This document shows positions 17,295-27,291 of a stretch of 64,000 nucleotides of DNA, piece after piece. The translations under genes were made by a program, and so were the position numbers. The DNA lies in the NCBI GenBank assembly GCA_945952105.1, contig CAMFGZ010000002.1, forward strand, positions 186,001 to 250,000, in the 5' to 3' direction. The notes under the pieces were generated by a model. It was given only the letters and a program-made list of their open reading frames with translations, ran no database searches and was not told where the DNA came from. Source of the DNA: an uncultured Rhodospirillaceae bacterium (GTDB taxonomy: Bacteria > Pseudomonadota > Alphaproteobacteria > Reyranellales > Reyranellaceae). Positions within the stretch are counted from its first letter, which is position 1; every line of letters starts with the position of its first letter.

Positions 17295-17304
17295 TTGTAT
17301 ACAA
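17295..17304. promoter_or_regulatory. Operator-like palindrome TTGTATACAA
   Basis: A perfect 10-bp palindrome centred 24 bases before the gntR start and 40 bases before the aminotransferase start. Its form, TTGT(AT)ACAA, is typical of GntR/FCD operators. It overlaps a possible minus-strand -10 element (TACAAT). It is the natural autoregulatory and divergent control site for the neighbouring GntR protein. Confidence 0.65.
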
Positions 17305-17338
17305 AATGCAAGAGCAAAGCTGAAAGGGTCCCTCGACC

Positions 17339-18535
17339 ATGCGCCTGAATTCACATCCCGCCGGACGTCATTTCCTGCAAATTCCCGGTCCGACCAACGT
17401 TCCCGACCGCGTTCTTCGCGCGATGGATTATCCGACGATTGATCACCGTGGCCCGGAGTTCAACGCGCTGGCCAAGAAGGTGCTTCGCTCCGTCCGGCAG
17501 ATTTTCCAGACAAAACAACCGGTTATCGTCTATCCCGCATCTGGTACCGGAGCTTGGGAAGCTGCCCTCGTGAACACCCTGTCGCCGGGCGACCTGGTGC
17601 TGATGTGGGAGACCGGCCACTTCGCTTCTCTTTGGAAGAAAATGGCCGATAAGCTTGGAATCAAATCCGAATTTATGGGTGGGGATTGGCGCAAGCCTGC
17701 CGATCCCGCAGCCATCGAGAAGCGCCTCAGGGAAGACGCCGGACACGCCATCAAGGCGGTCTGCATCGTTCACAACGAAACCTCGACGGGTGTGGTGAGC
17801 GACATTTCGGCGGTGCGCCGTGCCATCGACGCGGCGAAGCACCCTGCCCTGCTGCTGGTCGACACGATCTCCTCGCTGGGGTCGATCGACTATCGCCACG
17901 ACGCCTGGGGCGTCGACGTCACTGTGGCCGGCTCGCAGAAGGGCCTGATGCTGCCGCCCGGCCTGTCCTTCAACGCGCTGAGCGAGAAGGCGATCGAGGC
18001 GTCGAAGGCCTCGAAGATGGTCAAGGCGTTCTGGAACTGGGACGAGATGCTGACGGCCAACGCCAACGGCTGGTTCCCCTACACGCCTGCCACCAACCTG
18101 CTCTACGGTCTCAACGAGGCCTGCGACATGCTCCTCGAAGAGGGGCTGGACGCGGTATTTGCCCGTCACGCCCGTCACGCCGAGGCCACTCGCACGGCCG
18201 TGAACGCCTGGGGCCTCGAAATCCTGTGCAGCGATCCCAAGGCCTATTCGGGCTCGCTGACCGCGATCGTCATGCCCGAGGGCCACGACGCCGACGCCTT
18301 CCGGAAGGTCGCGTTGGAGAATTTCAACATGTCGCTCGGCCAGGGCCTCACCAAGGTCGCGGGCAAGGTGTTCCGCATCGGTCATCTCGGCGACTTCAAC
18401 GACCTGATGCTGATGGGCACCCTCTCCGGCGTCGAGATGGCGCTGGGTCTCGCCAAGGTGCCGCACAAGGCCGGCGGCGTGGAGGCCGCGATGACCTACC
18501 TGCGCGACACCGCGCCGGGCGCCCGCAATGCCTGA
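17339..18535 (+). CDS. Alanine/serine-glyoxylate aminotransferase (class V, PLP)
   Basis: 398 residues. It transfers an amino group to glyoxylate from alanine or serine. The N-terminus IPGPTNVPDRVLRAMDYPTIDHRG is typical of the serine-glyoxylate aminotransferase family. PLP is held by the predicted Schiff-base lysine K201 in GSQKGLMLPPG, with VDTISSLGS upstream (D175). Upstream AAAGGG precedes the ATG. It is divergent from gntR, and the GST gene overlaps its stop codon by 8 bases, so the two form an operon. Glycolate/glyoxylate or C1 metabolism is the likely role. Confidence 0.92.
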   Translation: MRLNSHPAGRHFLQIPGPTNVPDRVLRAMDYPTIDHRGPEFNALAKKVLRSVRQIFQTKQPVIVYPASGTGAWEAALVNTLSPGDLVLMWETGHFASLWKKMADKLGIKSEFMGGDWRKPADPAAIEKRLREDAGHAIKAVCIVHNETSTGVVSDISAVRRAIDAAKHPALLLVDTISSLGSIDYRHDAWGVDVTVAGSQKGLMLPPGLSFNALSEKAIEASKASKMVKAFWNWDEMLTANANGWFPYTPATNLLYGLNEACDMLLEEGLDAVFARHARHAEATRTAVNAWGLEILCSDPKAYSGSLTAIVMPEGHDADAFRKVALENFNMSLGQGLTKVAGKVFRIGHLGDFNDLMLMGTLSGVEMALGLAKVPHKAGGVEAAMTYLRDTAPGARNA

Positions 18536-19184
18536 CGAGATGGAGGGGCGGATCCGCCTGTACGTCACGCCGGCCTCGCCCTGGGTCCGGCGTGTCAGGA
18601 TCTGCATCGACGAACTCGGGATCGGCGACCGCTTCGACTACGTGCAGACTAAGTGGCCGCACGCCTGGGGCACGCGGACCGTCGATATGCCCGCCGACTT
18701 CGTGGCCGCGACGCCGGTCGTGCGCATCCCGGCCCTCGTCGCCAGCGACGTCACGCTGACCGACTCCCATTCGATCATCGACTATCTCGACGGCAAGTTC
18801 GGCAACCATCGGCTGCTCGCGGCGGACGGCCCCGAGCGTTGGAAGGCGCTGGAAATCAACGCCCTGGCCTGCGCCATCCTCGAGGCACAGATCATGCGCC
18901 GCGCCGAACTGCTGCGCACCGGGCCGGATCGATCCGACGATTTCATTGCCAAGATGCGCGATCGAGGCCTGCGCTGCTTCGCGGCGCTGGAGGAAAAAGT
19001 ACCGTCGTTCGGCGACGCGTTCGATCTGGCGCGGATCACGACGGCGGTCGCGTGCGGCTACGACGAATGGCGCTACGGTCCGGACTGGCGGGAGGCGGCC
19101 CCAGCCCTCGCCGGCTGGTACGATACCGTCGCGCAACGGCCTTCGATGAAGGCCACCGAGCCGGCGGAGACACCGCAGCGCTAA
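18528..19184 (+). CDS. Glutathione S-transferase family protein
   Basis: 218 residues. The N-terminal thioredoxin-like fold has [20 protein letters not shown] in the position of the GST active site, with Ser or Pro-Trp around residues 16-18, and the glutathione-contact motif [12 protein letters not shown] (residues 80-91). A helical C-terminal domain follows. It overlaps the aminotransferase stop by 8 bases. Substrate unknown; GSTs next to 2-oxoacid enzymes sometimes isomerise or dehalogenate, but nothing here proves this. Confidence 0.85.
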   Translation: MPDEMEGRIRLYVTPASPWVRRVRICIDELGIGDRFDYVQTKWPHAWGTRTVDMPADFVAATPVVRIPALVASDVTLTDSHSIIDYLDGKFGNHRLLAADGPERWKALEINALACAILEAQIMRRAELLRTGPDRSDDFIAKMRDRGLRCFAALEEKVPSFGDAFDLARITTAVACGYDEWRYGPDWREAAPALAGWYDTVAQRPSMKATEPAETPQR

Positions 19185-20187
19185 CCTGGGATCGAGAGCG
19201 GCCCCGGATCGCCACCGACCGGCCGGCGCAGGCACGCGACATGGTGGCCCGGCGCCACCTCTATGAGCGGTGGCACGGTCATGCGGCACTCCGCGGTCGC
19301 ATAGAGGCAGCGCGTGTGGAAGTGGCAGCCAGGCGGCGGCCTGGCCGGGCTCGGCACGTCTCCCTGAACGATCTTCTTGCGCTTGCGGCGGCGCTTCGGA
19401 TCGGGCGCGGTCGCGGCCGACAGCAGCGCCTCGGTATAGGGATGCAGGGGCTGGGTGAAGAGCGTGCGCTTGTCCGTGAGTTCGACGATGCGGCCGAGAT
19501 ACATCACGGCGATTCGGTGGCTGATGTGCCGCATGACCGCGAGGTCGTGGCTGATGAACAGGTAGGCGAGCCCGTATTCCTCTTGCAGGTCGATCAGCAG
19601 GTTCAGCACCTGCGCCTGCACCGAGACGTCGAGCGCGGAAACCGGCTCATCGGCCACGATCACGTCGGGATTGACCGACAGGGCCTTGGCGATGCCGAGC
19701 CGCTGGCGCTGGCCGCCCGAGAATTCATGCGCGTACTTGCGCATCGCCTCGGGCCGCAGGCCGACCCGCCGGAAGAGCTGTGCCACCCGCTCGTCGCGTT
19801 CCGCGCCCCTGGCGATGCCGAAATTCTCCAGCGGCTCGCCGACGATCGTGCCCGAGGCCAGGCGTGGATTCATCGAGGAGTACGGGTCCTGGAAGATCGT
19901 CTGGATACGCCGACGGTGGGGCCACATGGCGCCGGGCTTCAGGGCGGTGACGTCTTCGCCTCCAAGCACGATGCGGCCGGCAGTCGGTTCGATCAGCTTC
20001 AGCACGACCTTGCCGATCGTCGACTTGCCGCAGCCTGACTCGCCCACGAGGCCCAGCGTCTCGCCACGGCGGATCGAGAAGCTGACGCCGTCGACTGCTC
20101 TCACCGCGCCCACCTGGCGCTGAAGGAGGCCGCCATGGATCGGGAAGTGCTTCACCAGGCCTTCGACTTGCAGGACGGGTCCATCGC

Positions 20188-20191
<4 letters not shown>
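19181..20191 (-). CDS. Dipeptide/oligopeptide ABC transporter ATPase, DppF/OppF type
   Basis: 336 residues from the ATG at 20189-20191. Walker A is GESGCGKST, the signature is [15 protein letters not shown] and Walker B is [12 protein letters not shown]. The C-terminal oligo_HPY extension with a Cys cluster is present ([10 protein letters not shown]...C...C), as in DppF, where an Fe-S cluster can sit. It overlaps the DppD gene by four bases and ends four bases into the convergent GST gene. It is the last gene of the dppABCDF-like unit. Confidence 0.93.
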
Positions 20192-21197
<1,006 letters not shown>

Positions 21198-21201
<4 letters not shown>

Positions 21202-22073
21202 AGGCGCCTCGCCAGACGGGGGTCGAGCCGGTCGCGCAGGCCGTCGCCCAGAAGGTTTACCGCCAGCACCGTGACCGCGAGGAAGGCGCCCGGGATCATG
21301 ATCGTCCAGGGCGCGATCTGGAAGAAGGTGCGGCCCTGCGCGATGATGTTGCCCCAACTCGGCACTTCCGGCGGCACGCCAGCGCCTAGGAAGCTCAAGC
21401 CGGCCTCGATCAGCATCGCCGAGGCGCATACATAGGTCGATTGCACGATCAGCGGCGCCAGCGTGTTGGGCAGGATGTGGCGCGTCAGCAGCTTCCAGTT
21501 CCTGGTGCCGCCGGCGATGGCGCTCTCGATATAGGGCTGGGCGCGGATCGACAGCACGACGGCCCGGACCACGCGCACGATGCGCGGCACCTCGGGGATC
21601 ACGATGGCCACGATCACGATGCCGAGACCCGGCCGGGACAGGGTGATCAGCGCGATGGCCAGCAGGATCGAAGGGATCGCCATCAGCCCGTCCATGACGC
21701 GCATGACGAGCGCGTCGACCTTGCGAAAATAGCCACAGGCGAGGCCCAGCGCGAGGCCAAGGACGCTGGAGAAGGCCGCCACCGAAAGACCGACGATCAG
21801 CGACACGCGGGCGCCGTAGATCGTACGGGAGAACACGTCGCGGCCGAACTGGTCGGTGCCGAACCACCAGCGCTCGGAAGGCGGCCGCAACCGGTTGACG
21901 GGTGCGATCTTGAACGGGTCGTTGGTCGCGATGAAGGGAGCGAAGATCGCCAGTACGATCAGCACCGAGAGCAGCACGGCGCCCAGCGCAATGGTCGGAT
22001 TGCGCCGGATCGCGCGCCACAGGGAAAAGCGGCGGGCGGGCGGCAGAGCGAGGTCGTCGGCTATCACCGCCAT
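21198..22073 (-). CDS. Peptide ABC transporter permease, DppC type
   Basis: 291 residues. The N-terminal OppC_N helix ([24 protein letters not shown]) and the typical periplasmic motif [19 protein letters not shown] ([19 protein letters not shown]) are present, then five core helices and the coupling loop [16 protein letters not shown]. Starts one base after the DppB stop. Inner-membrane half of the peptide channel. Confidence 0.94.
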
Positions 22074-22074
22074 G

Positions 22075-23016
22075 TCAGTACCGGATCCGCGGATCGAGGA
22101 AGGCGTAGGAGATGTCGATGATCAGGTTCACCAGCACCTTGGCGCCGGCGAAGACCAGGATCAGCCCCTGCACCACCGGATAGTCGCGCTTCAGGACGGC
22201 GTCGACGGTGAGCCGGCCGAGGCCCGGGATGTTGAACACCGTCTCGGTGATGACGACGCCCGAGATCAGCAGCGCGATGCCGATGCCGATCACCGTGACG
22301 ATGGGCACGGCAGCATTCTTCAGCGCATGCAGCAACAGCACGCGATCGGTCGCCAGGCCCTTGGAGTTGGCCGTGCGCATGTAATCCTGCGCGAGCACCT
22401 CCAGCATCGAGGCGCGCGTGGTGCGGGCGATCAGCGCCATGTAGGTGATGCCCAGCGCCAGCGATGGCAGGATCAGGCTCTGCACAAAGGGCCAAAAGCC
22501 TTCCTTGATCGGCTGGTAGCCCTGCACCGGCAGGAGCTGCCATTGCATGGCGAAGAAGTAGATCAGAATGTAGGCCAGCACGAAGACCGGCATGGCGAAG
22601 CCCAGCACGGCAAACCCCATGACCAGCCGGTCGACCAGCTTGCGCGCCTTCCAGGCCGCCAGCACGCCGATGGGAATGGCCATCGCGACGGCCACGAACA
22701 GGGTAGAGAGCGTCAGCGCAACCGTCGGCTCGAGACGCTGCGAGATCAGCCGCGTCACGGGGAGATTCGAGAAGATCGACACGCCCATGTCGCCGCGCAC
22801 GAGCTGCATCGTCCAGACGACGAACTGCTCGACCATGGGGCGGTCGAGGCCAAGTTTGGCACGGACCGCGGCGATCGCTTCCGCCGTCGCGTCCTCGCCG
22901 GCGATGATCGCCGCCGGATCCCCCGGCGCGAACCGCAGCAGGAAGAAGACGAACAGCGCCACCACGGCCATGACGGGCAGCGTGGCGAAGAGCCGGCGGA
23001 CGATGTAGGCGGTCAT
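22075..23016 (-). CDS. Peptide ABC transporter permease, DppB type
   Basis: 313 residues. MTAYIVRRLFATLPVMAVVALFVF is the canonical DppB N-terminus, followed by the RFAPGDPA motif at about residues 28-35. The C-terminal part has the loop DYMRTANSKGLATDRVLLLHALKN (about 197-220) and ends GLILVFAGAKVLVNLIIDISY. Pairs with DppC. It lies 67 bases after the binding-protein gene. Confidence 0.94.
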   Translation of the reverse strand: MTAYIVRRLFATLPVMAVVALFVFFLLRFAPGDPAAIIAGEDATAEAIAAVRAKLGLDRPMVEQFVVWTMQLVRGDMGVSIFSNLPVTRLISQRLEPTVALTLSTLFVAVAMAIPIGVLAAWKARKLVDRLVMGFAVLGFAMPVFVLAYILIYFFAMQWQLLPVQGYQPIKEGFWPFVQSLILPSLALGITYMALIARTTRASMLEVLAQDYMRTANSKGLATDRVLLLHALKNAAVPIVTVIGIGIALLISGVVITETVFNIPGLGRLTVDAVLKRDYPVVQGLILVFAGAKVLVNLIIDISYAFLDPRIRY

Positions 23017-23083
23017 GGCGAGGCCTTGCCCTTAACGGGCAAAGCCTCCCTGCGCGCGACGGCTACGCATGTTCGAGACGGCA

Positions 23084-24670
23084 TTATTTCTTCGTAATTC
23101 CCCAGAGCACGGCGAGACCCGTGTTCGGCACGATGCCCTCGATGCGGTCGGCGCGATAGGCGAGCGGCGTGTCCCACTGTCCGAACGGAATGTAGACGAC
23201 CTGCTCCATGGCACGGGCCTGAAGCTCGTTGGCGATCTTCTTCCGCTCCTCCTCCGTCTGCGCCATGCCGAAGGCGTTGCGCAGTTCCTCGATCCTGGCG
23301 TCGCAGGGCCAGCCGAACAGCCCCTTGTCGCAGGCCGCGCCGATCCAGGTGTGCAGGACGGGATTGGCAGAACCGACACCGCCCGACGTCGTGACGAAGA
23401 TGTTCCAGCCGCCCTGCGCGGGCGGATCCTTCTTGGCGCGACGCGAGACGACCGAGCCCCAGTCCATCGACTGGGCGTCGACGTTGATGCCGGCCTCGCG
23501 CATCGCCTGGATCAGAACCTGCGTCGCCGGCGTGATCGTGGCGTGGTCGGTCGCCGACAGGACGGTGATCGGCTCGCCCTTGTAGCCGGCCTCCTTGAGG
23601 AGCTGCAGGGCCTTCTTGGGATTGTACTCCTTCATCCACTCGCGGCCGCCGGCGCTCTCGTACGGGCCGCCGCAGGTGAGCAGCGCCGGGCAGACCTTGT
23701 AGTATTTCGGATCGCCGACGATGGCGCGCAGGAAGTCTTCCTGATTGATCAGGTAGTACATCGCCTGCCGCGCCTTCACGTTGTCGAAGGGCGGCTGGAG
23801 ATGATTGAGCCGGATGAAGCCCTGGGTACTGTCGATCTTGCCGGTCTTCATCAGCTTCACGCCGCGCGCCTTCTCGAGCAACGGCAGGAAGTCGTTGGTC
23901 GGCGCCTCGTAGAAGTCGATCTCGCCGTTGATCAGGGCCGACATCGCGGTCTGCGGATCGGAGATCCAGACCAGTTCGATTCGGTCGACGCCCGGGACCT
24001 TGGCGCCCGCGAAGGAGGACGGCGCTTCGGTGCGCGGCTGGTAGTCCTTGTTCTTGAGATATACGGCCTTGCTGCCGGGAACCCACTGGTCCTTGGCGAA
24101 GACATAGGGGCCGGAGCCGACAGCTTCCTTGACCTGCTGCTGCGGATCGGTGAGCGCGTCCTTCTCTCGCATGATCGCCGCGATCGAGCTGCCGCTCTTG
24201 CCCAGCGACTCGAGCACCATGCCGTACGGCGCCTTCAGCACCATCGTGAACGTCTTGTCGTCGACCGGCTCCATCTTGGTGACGAAGCCCATGAGGCGCT
24301 GGCCGACGCCGTCCTTGGCGCCCCAGCGCTTCAGCGAGGCGATGACGTCCTTTGTCGTGACGGGGGAGCCGTCGTGGAACTTGAGCCCGTCGCGCAAAGT
24401 GAACTTATAGGTCAGCTTGTCCGGGCTGACCTCGTACTTGCCGACCATCTGGGGCTGGGGCTTCTGGTCGGCGTCGTTGCCGAACAGCGTGTCGTAGACC
24501 AGCGCGCCATGGATGTTTGCGATCGTCTGGGTCGTCCAGACCGGATCGATGACGCGCACGTCGGCGTGCATCACGGCCTTCAGGACCTTCTCTTGCGCGT
24601 AGGCCGGCGCCTGGACCGCAGCGAACGGCAACGCCAGCGCGAACGCGCCCGCGAAGATGCGTTTCAACAT
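23084..24670 (-). CDS. Peptide/nickel-type ABC substrate-binding protein (SBP_bac_5)
   Basis: 528 residues with a Sec signal (IFAGAFALALPFAAVQAPAYA). The family 5 fold is shown by the N-terminal DVRVIDPVWTTQTIANIHGALVYDTLF, YTFKLRDGLKFHDGSPVTTKDV-like (KFTLRDGLKFHDGSPVTTKDV) and the C-terminal LQARAMEQVVYIPFGQW. It captures peptides or peptide-like amides in the periplasm. It heads the dpp-like operon, 204 bases after the M81 peptidase gene on the same strand. Confidence 0.93.
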   Translation of the reverse strand: MLKRIFAGAFALALPFAAVQAPAYAQEKVLKAVMHADVRVIDPVWTTQTIANIHGALVYDTLFGNDADQKPQPQMVGKYEVSPDKLTYKFTLRDGLKFHDGSPVTTKDVIASLKRWGAKDGVGQRLMGFVTKMEPVDDKTFTMVLKAPYGMVLESLGKSGSSIAAIMREKDALTDPQQQVKEAVGSGPYVFAKDQWVPGSKAVYLKNKDYQPRTEAPSSFAGAKVPGVDRIELVWISDPQTAMSALINGEIDFYEAPTNDFLPLLEKARGVKLMKTGKIDSTQGFIRLNHLQPPFDNVKARQAMYYLINQEDFLRAIVGDPKYYKVCPALLTCGGPYESAGGREWMKEYNPKKALQLLKEAGYKGEPITVLSATDHATITPATQVLIQAMREAGINVDAQSMDWGSVVSRRAKKDPPAQGGWNIFVTTSGGVGSANPVLHTWIGAACDKGLFGWPCDARIEELRNAFGMAQTEEERKKIANELQARAMEQVVYIPFGQWDTPLAYRADRIEGIVPNTGLAVLWGITKK

Positions 24671-24775
24671 TGCTAACTCCCTTGCTCCCCGCAGAGAGTA
24701 TGCAAAGCCGCGCTTCGATTTGTCCAGCGCGACGCAACCAAATGCCGTCTCGTGACCATGGCGCGCAGCGCGAAA

Positions 24776-24870
24776 TGGAGAGGCTTACCTTAGCAAGGCC
24801 GGCTTCTGGCAGAGCCAAGGTCTCTCCCCTGCACTCCTTCGGAGCTCCAGCCGAGATGACGCGAGGGGGC
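24776..24870. other. Intergenic region between the M81 peptidase and peptide-binding genes
   Basis: No gene is seen. It contains imperfect GGAGAGGC and TCTCTCCCC arms and a CTCCTTCGGAGCTC...GAGATGACG stretch that resembles short dispersed intercistronic repeats of alphaproteobacteria. The relation to the hairpins at 15503 and 36512 is suggestive only. Confidence 0.35.
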
Positions 24871-24874
24871 GCGG

Positions 24875-26347
24875 CTAGTAGATCAGCCCTCGCGGCTTTG
24901 CGCCCTCGTCGAGGGGCCAGATCGGGCGCTCGACCTTCGTGTACGGTACCTTGCGGTGATCGCGCGGCAGCGGGCCGCTCGATTCGACGTAGATCACCTT
25001 CTTCGCGATCGGCCCGTAAGCGGCCATGAAGTGGTTCGTGGACTTGACCACGACGATCTTCCGCTTGGTCGGATCGATCCCGAGGTTGGTGAACAGCTCC
25101 AGCCCCGTCGCCTGCGTGCGATTCGCGATCAGCACCACCTCGACACCCCCTATCCGAACCGCCGCACAGTCCCCGACCGAGACCTGCGTCGGGCCGAAGC
25201 GCTGCCACGCGTCGCGCTTCAGGCCGATGATCTCGACTTCGGCGTCGACCGGCTGGCCAGAGCTGGGCGCGATCTTGCCGCCGAAGCGCAGGCCGATGCG
25301 AGCGCCCAGCCCGGCATCGAAACAGAGGCGGACCGCGATCGGGTCCCAGATCGGCCCGACGCAGGCGCTTTCGACGTTTTTCTCGATCAGGTGCTTCAGG
25401 ATGTCGGTATTGTCGGAGGGCGCCCCGCCGCCGGCATTGTCCGACGGATCGGCAATCACGACCGGCAGGTCGTTGAAGGCCACGCCTTCGCTGATTCCCG
25501 CCGCAATGCCCAGCGACTGCGGCGCCGTTTTCCCACGAAGCCCCACCAGTTCCTCGCCCAGCTGCGTCGCAAGCGCATCGGCCTTCTTCTTGTCGCCATC
25601 GGCGATCACCAGCACGCGCGTCCCGATCTCGGGAACGTCGCCGTAGGGAAAGCAATGGGCGATGGAGATGGAGAGGATCGCGTCCTTGCCCTCCATCGCC
25701 ATGATACGATCGACCAGGCCGCGCATCGGCTGCAAGGTCGTCGGATAGCTTTGGATCTGCCGGCAGTCGTAGACCGACATCACCGGCTTCACCTTGCCAC
25801 GCAAGGTCGCCAGCACGAGGTCGAGCAGGTCCTCGGCGCGTTCGACGACGTCGGTGTGGGGGAATTCCTTGTAGAGCACGATGATGTCGGCATTCGACAC
25901 GCGCTTCATCGTGAGATGGCAATGCGGGTCCAACTCGACGCCGATAACGCATTTTGGGCCCACGATCGCGCGGCAGCGCTCGATGATGTCGCCTTCGACA
26001 TCGTCGTAGCCGTGCGCCACCATCGCTCCATGCAGACCGAGCAGCAGCCCGTCGACCGGGAGCGCCGCCTTGAGCTGGCCCAGGATCTCGTCCCGCATGG
26101 CCTCGTAGTCGGCCCGGTTGGTCGTTCCGGCGGGGCTGGCGGCGAAGCAGCTTCCCTCGATCAGTTCGAACCCCTCCACCCTGGTGCGGGCGCGCGCCAC
26201 GAAGAGCGGCGCGGTGCACATGCGTGGTGCATCCGTCGGATGCTCACCCGCCCTGAAGAACACCGACTCGCGGTAATTCTCCAGGCTCGTCGGCAAGGGG
26301 GAGAAGGTGTTCGTTTCGGTGGCCAGGGTTGCCGAGAACAGGCGCAT
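24875..26347 (-). CDS. M81-family metallopeptidase (MlrC-like)
   Basis: 490 residues. The N-terminus MRLFSATLATETNTFSPLPT is the MlrC hallmark. GLHGAMVAHGYDDVEGDII carries metal ligands of the DUF1485 domain, and DPHCHLT and SIAHCFPYGDVPE follow. The C-terminal MlrC domain contains DPSDNAGGGAPSDNT. MlrC cleaves linearised microcystin in sphingomonads; most homologues act on unknown small peptides or amides and often sit beside dpp-type transporters, as here. It is 8 bases downstream of the deacetylase gene. Confidence 0.92.
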   Translation of the reverse strand: MRLFSATLATETNTFSPLPTSLENYRESVFFRAGEHPTDAPRMCTAPLFVARARTRVEGFELIEGSCFAASPAGTTNRADYEAMRDEILGQLKAALPVDGLLLGLHGAMVAHGYDDVEGDIIERCRAIVGPKCVIGVELDPHCHLTMKRVSNADIIVLYKEFPHTDVVERAEDLLDLVLATLRGKVKPVMSVYDCRQIQSYPTTLQPMRGLVDRIMAMEGKDAILSISIAHCFPYGDVPEIGTRVLVIADGDKKKADALATQLGEELVGLRGKTAPQSLGIAAGISEGVAFNDLPVVIADPSDNAGGGAPSDNTDILKHLIEKNVESACVGPIWDPIAVRLCFDAGLGARIGLRFGGKIAPSSGQPVDAEVEIIGLKRDAWQRFGPTQVSVGDCAAVRIGGVEVVLIANRTQATGLELFTNLGIDPTKRKIVVVKSTNHFMAAYGPIAKKVIYVESSGPLPRDHRKVPYTKVERPIWPLDEGAKPRGLIY

Positions 26348-26355
26348 GGGGATCC

Positions 26356-27246
26356 TTAAGGAACGATACCGGCAGGCAGGGAAAGGCAGTGCTGCGCGAT
26401 GGCGCCCGGCGTGGTGAGCCAGATGCGATCGCGATGCCTGGCGATGTGGCGCAGCGCCCGCTTCAGGTGCCGCAGCCGGTGCGGCTGGCCCACGAGATAC
26501 GCATGCAGCGCGACACCCATCACCAGCGGCCGCTCCTGAGACAGTTCCAGCATCTCGTCGAACTGGTCGATGATGATGTCGGCGAAAGCGTCACCGCCGA
26601 TCTTGCGGCCGGCGATCTGCGGAATGTCGTTCACTTCCTGCGGATAGGGCATCGCGAGGATGCGACGGCCGCCTCGGCAGCGGAACCAGACGGGCTGGTC
26701 GTCCATGCACCAGTCCAGAAGGTAGCGATAACCCGCTTCGGCCAGCAGGTCGGGCGTGACATGGCTGTGTGAGATCCACGGCCCCAGCCAACCTTCCGGC
26801 GCGCGGCCCTCGGCATCGGCCAGCCGCCGGGTTGCCTCGCCGATCAACGTCCGTTCGCCCGCCTCGTCGAGCACGCCCTGCCGCTCGGCGTTTGTCCGGC
26901 CATGGCCCACGATCTCGTCGCCGCGCGCCCGGCAGGCCGCGATCAACGCCGGCGCGTAGTCGTACATCGCGCTGTTGACCAGGGCCGCCATCGGCAGCTT
27001 CAGCGCATCGAAGGCGTCGAGCATGTACCAGGCGCCGACACGATTGCCATAATCGCGCCACGCGAAGTTGAGAACGTCGGGATGCGGACCACCCGGCGCC
27101 AGTTCGGCCCCAAGACCTTCGCCGTAGGAAAAATGCTCGAGATTGAGAGCGAAATAGACGGCGAGACGTCGGCCGGCCGGCCAGGAGTAATCGGCGCGGC
27201 CCCGCAGGGGGACGTAGTCGTATCGGTCGTGCGTTCTCAGTTCCAT
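26356..27246 (-). CDS. Polysaccharide-deacetylase (CE4) family protein, PuuE/allantoinase-like
   Basis: 296 residues from the ATG; a GTG two codons upstream is also possible. NodB-type barrel. The readable features are FALNLEHFSYGEG near the first strand, the WRDYGNRVGAWYMLD signature of the PuuE-like branch, EIVGHGRTNAE with a metal His, and the late HAYLVGQPHRL. Members of this branch hydrolyse allantoin-like cyclic ureides or other amides rather than chitin. It opens the deacetylase-MlrC unit upstream of the peptide importer. Confidence 0.85.
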   Translation of the reverse strand: MELRTHDRYDYVPLRGRADYSWPAGRRLAVYFALNLEHFSYGEGLGAELAPGGPHPDVLNFAWRDYGNRVGAWYMLDAFDALKLPMAALVNSAMYDYAPALIAACRARGDEIVGHGRTNAERQGVLDEAGERTLIGEATRRLADAEGRAPEGWLGPWISHSHVTPDLLAEAGYRYLLDWCMDDQPVWFRCRGGRRILAMPYPQEVNDIPQIAGRKIGGDAFADIIIDQFDEMLELSQERPLVMGVALHAYLVGQPHRLRHLKRALRHIARHRDRIWLTTPGAIAQHCLSLPAGIVP

Positions 27247-27291
27247 CCTCACAAATTAACGTCGCAAGCCACGAAGGGCTACGGTCGAACC

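Noticed and set aside
17276..17317. Longer GntR start at 17317
   Set aside because: It would place the TTGTATACAA palindrome inside the coding sequence and adds residues not seen in FCD regulators.
26902..27291. N-terminal extension of the secreted protein into the divergent deacetylase gene
   Set aside because: A signal peptide begins exactly at the ATG at 27292, and the upstream part is antisense to a conserved enzyme.
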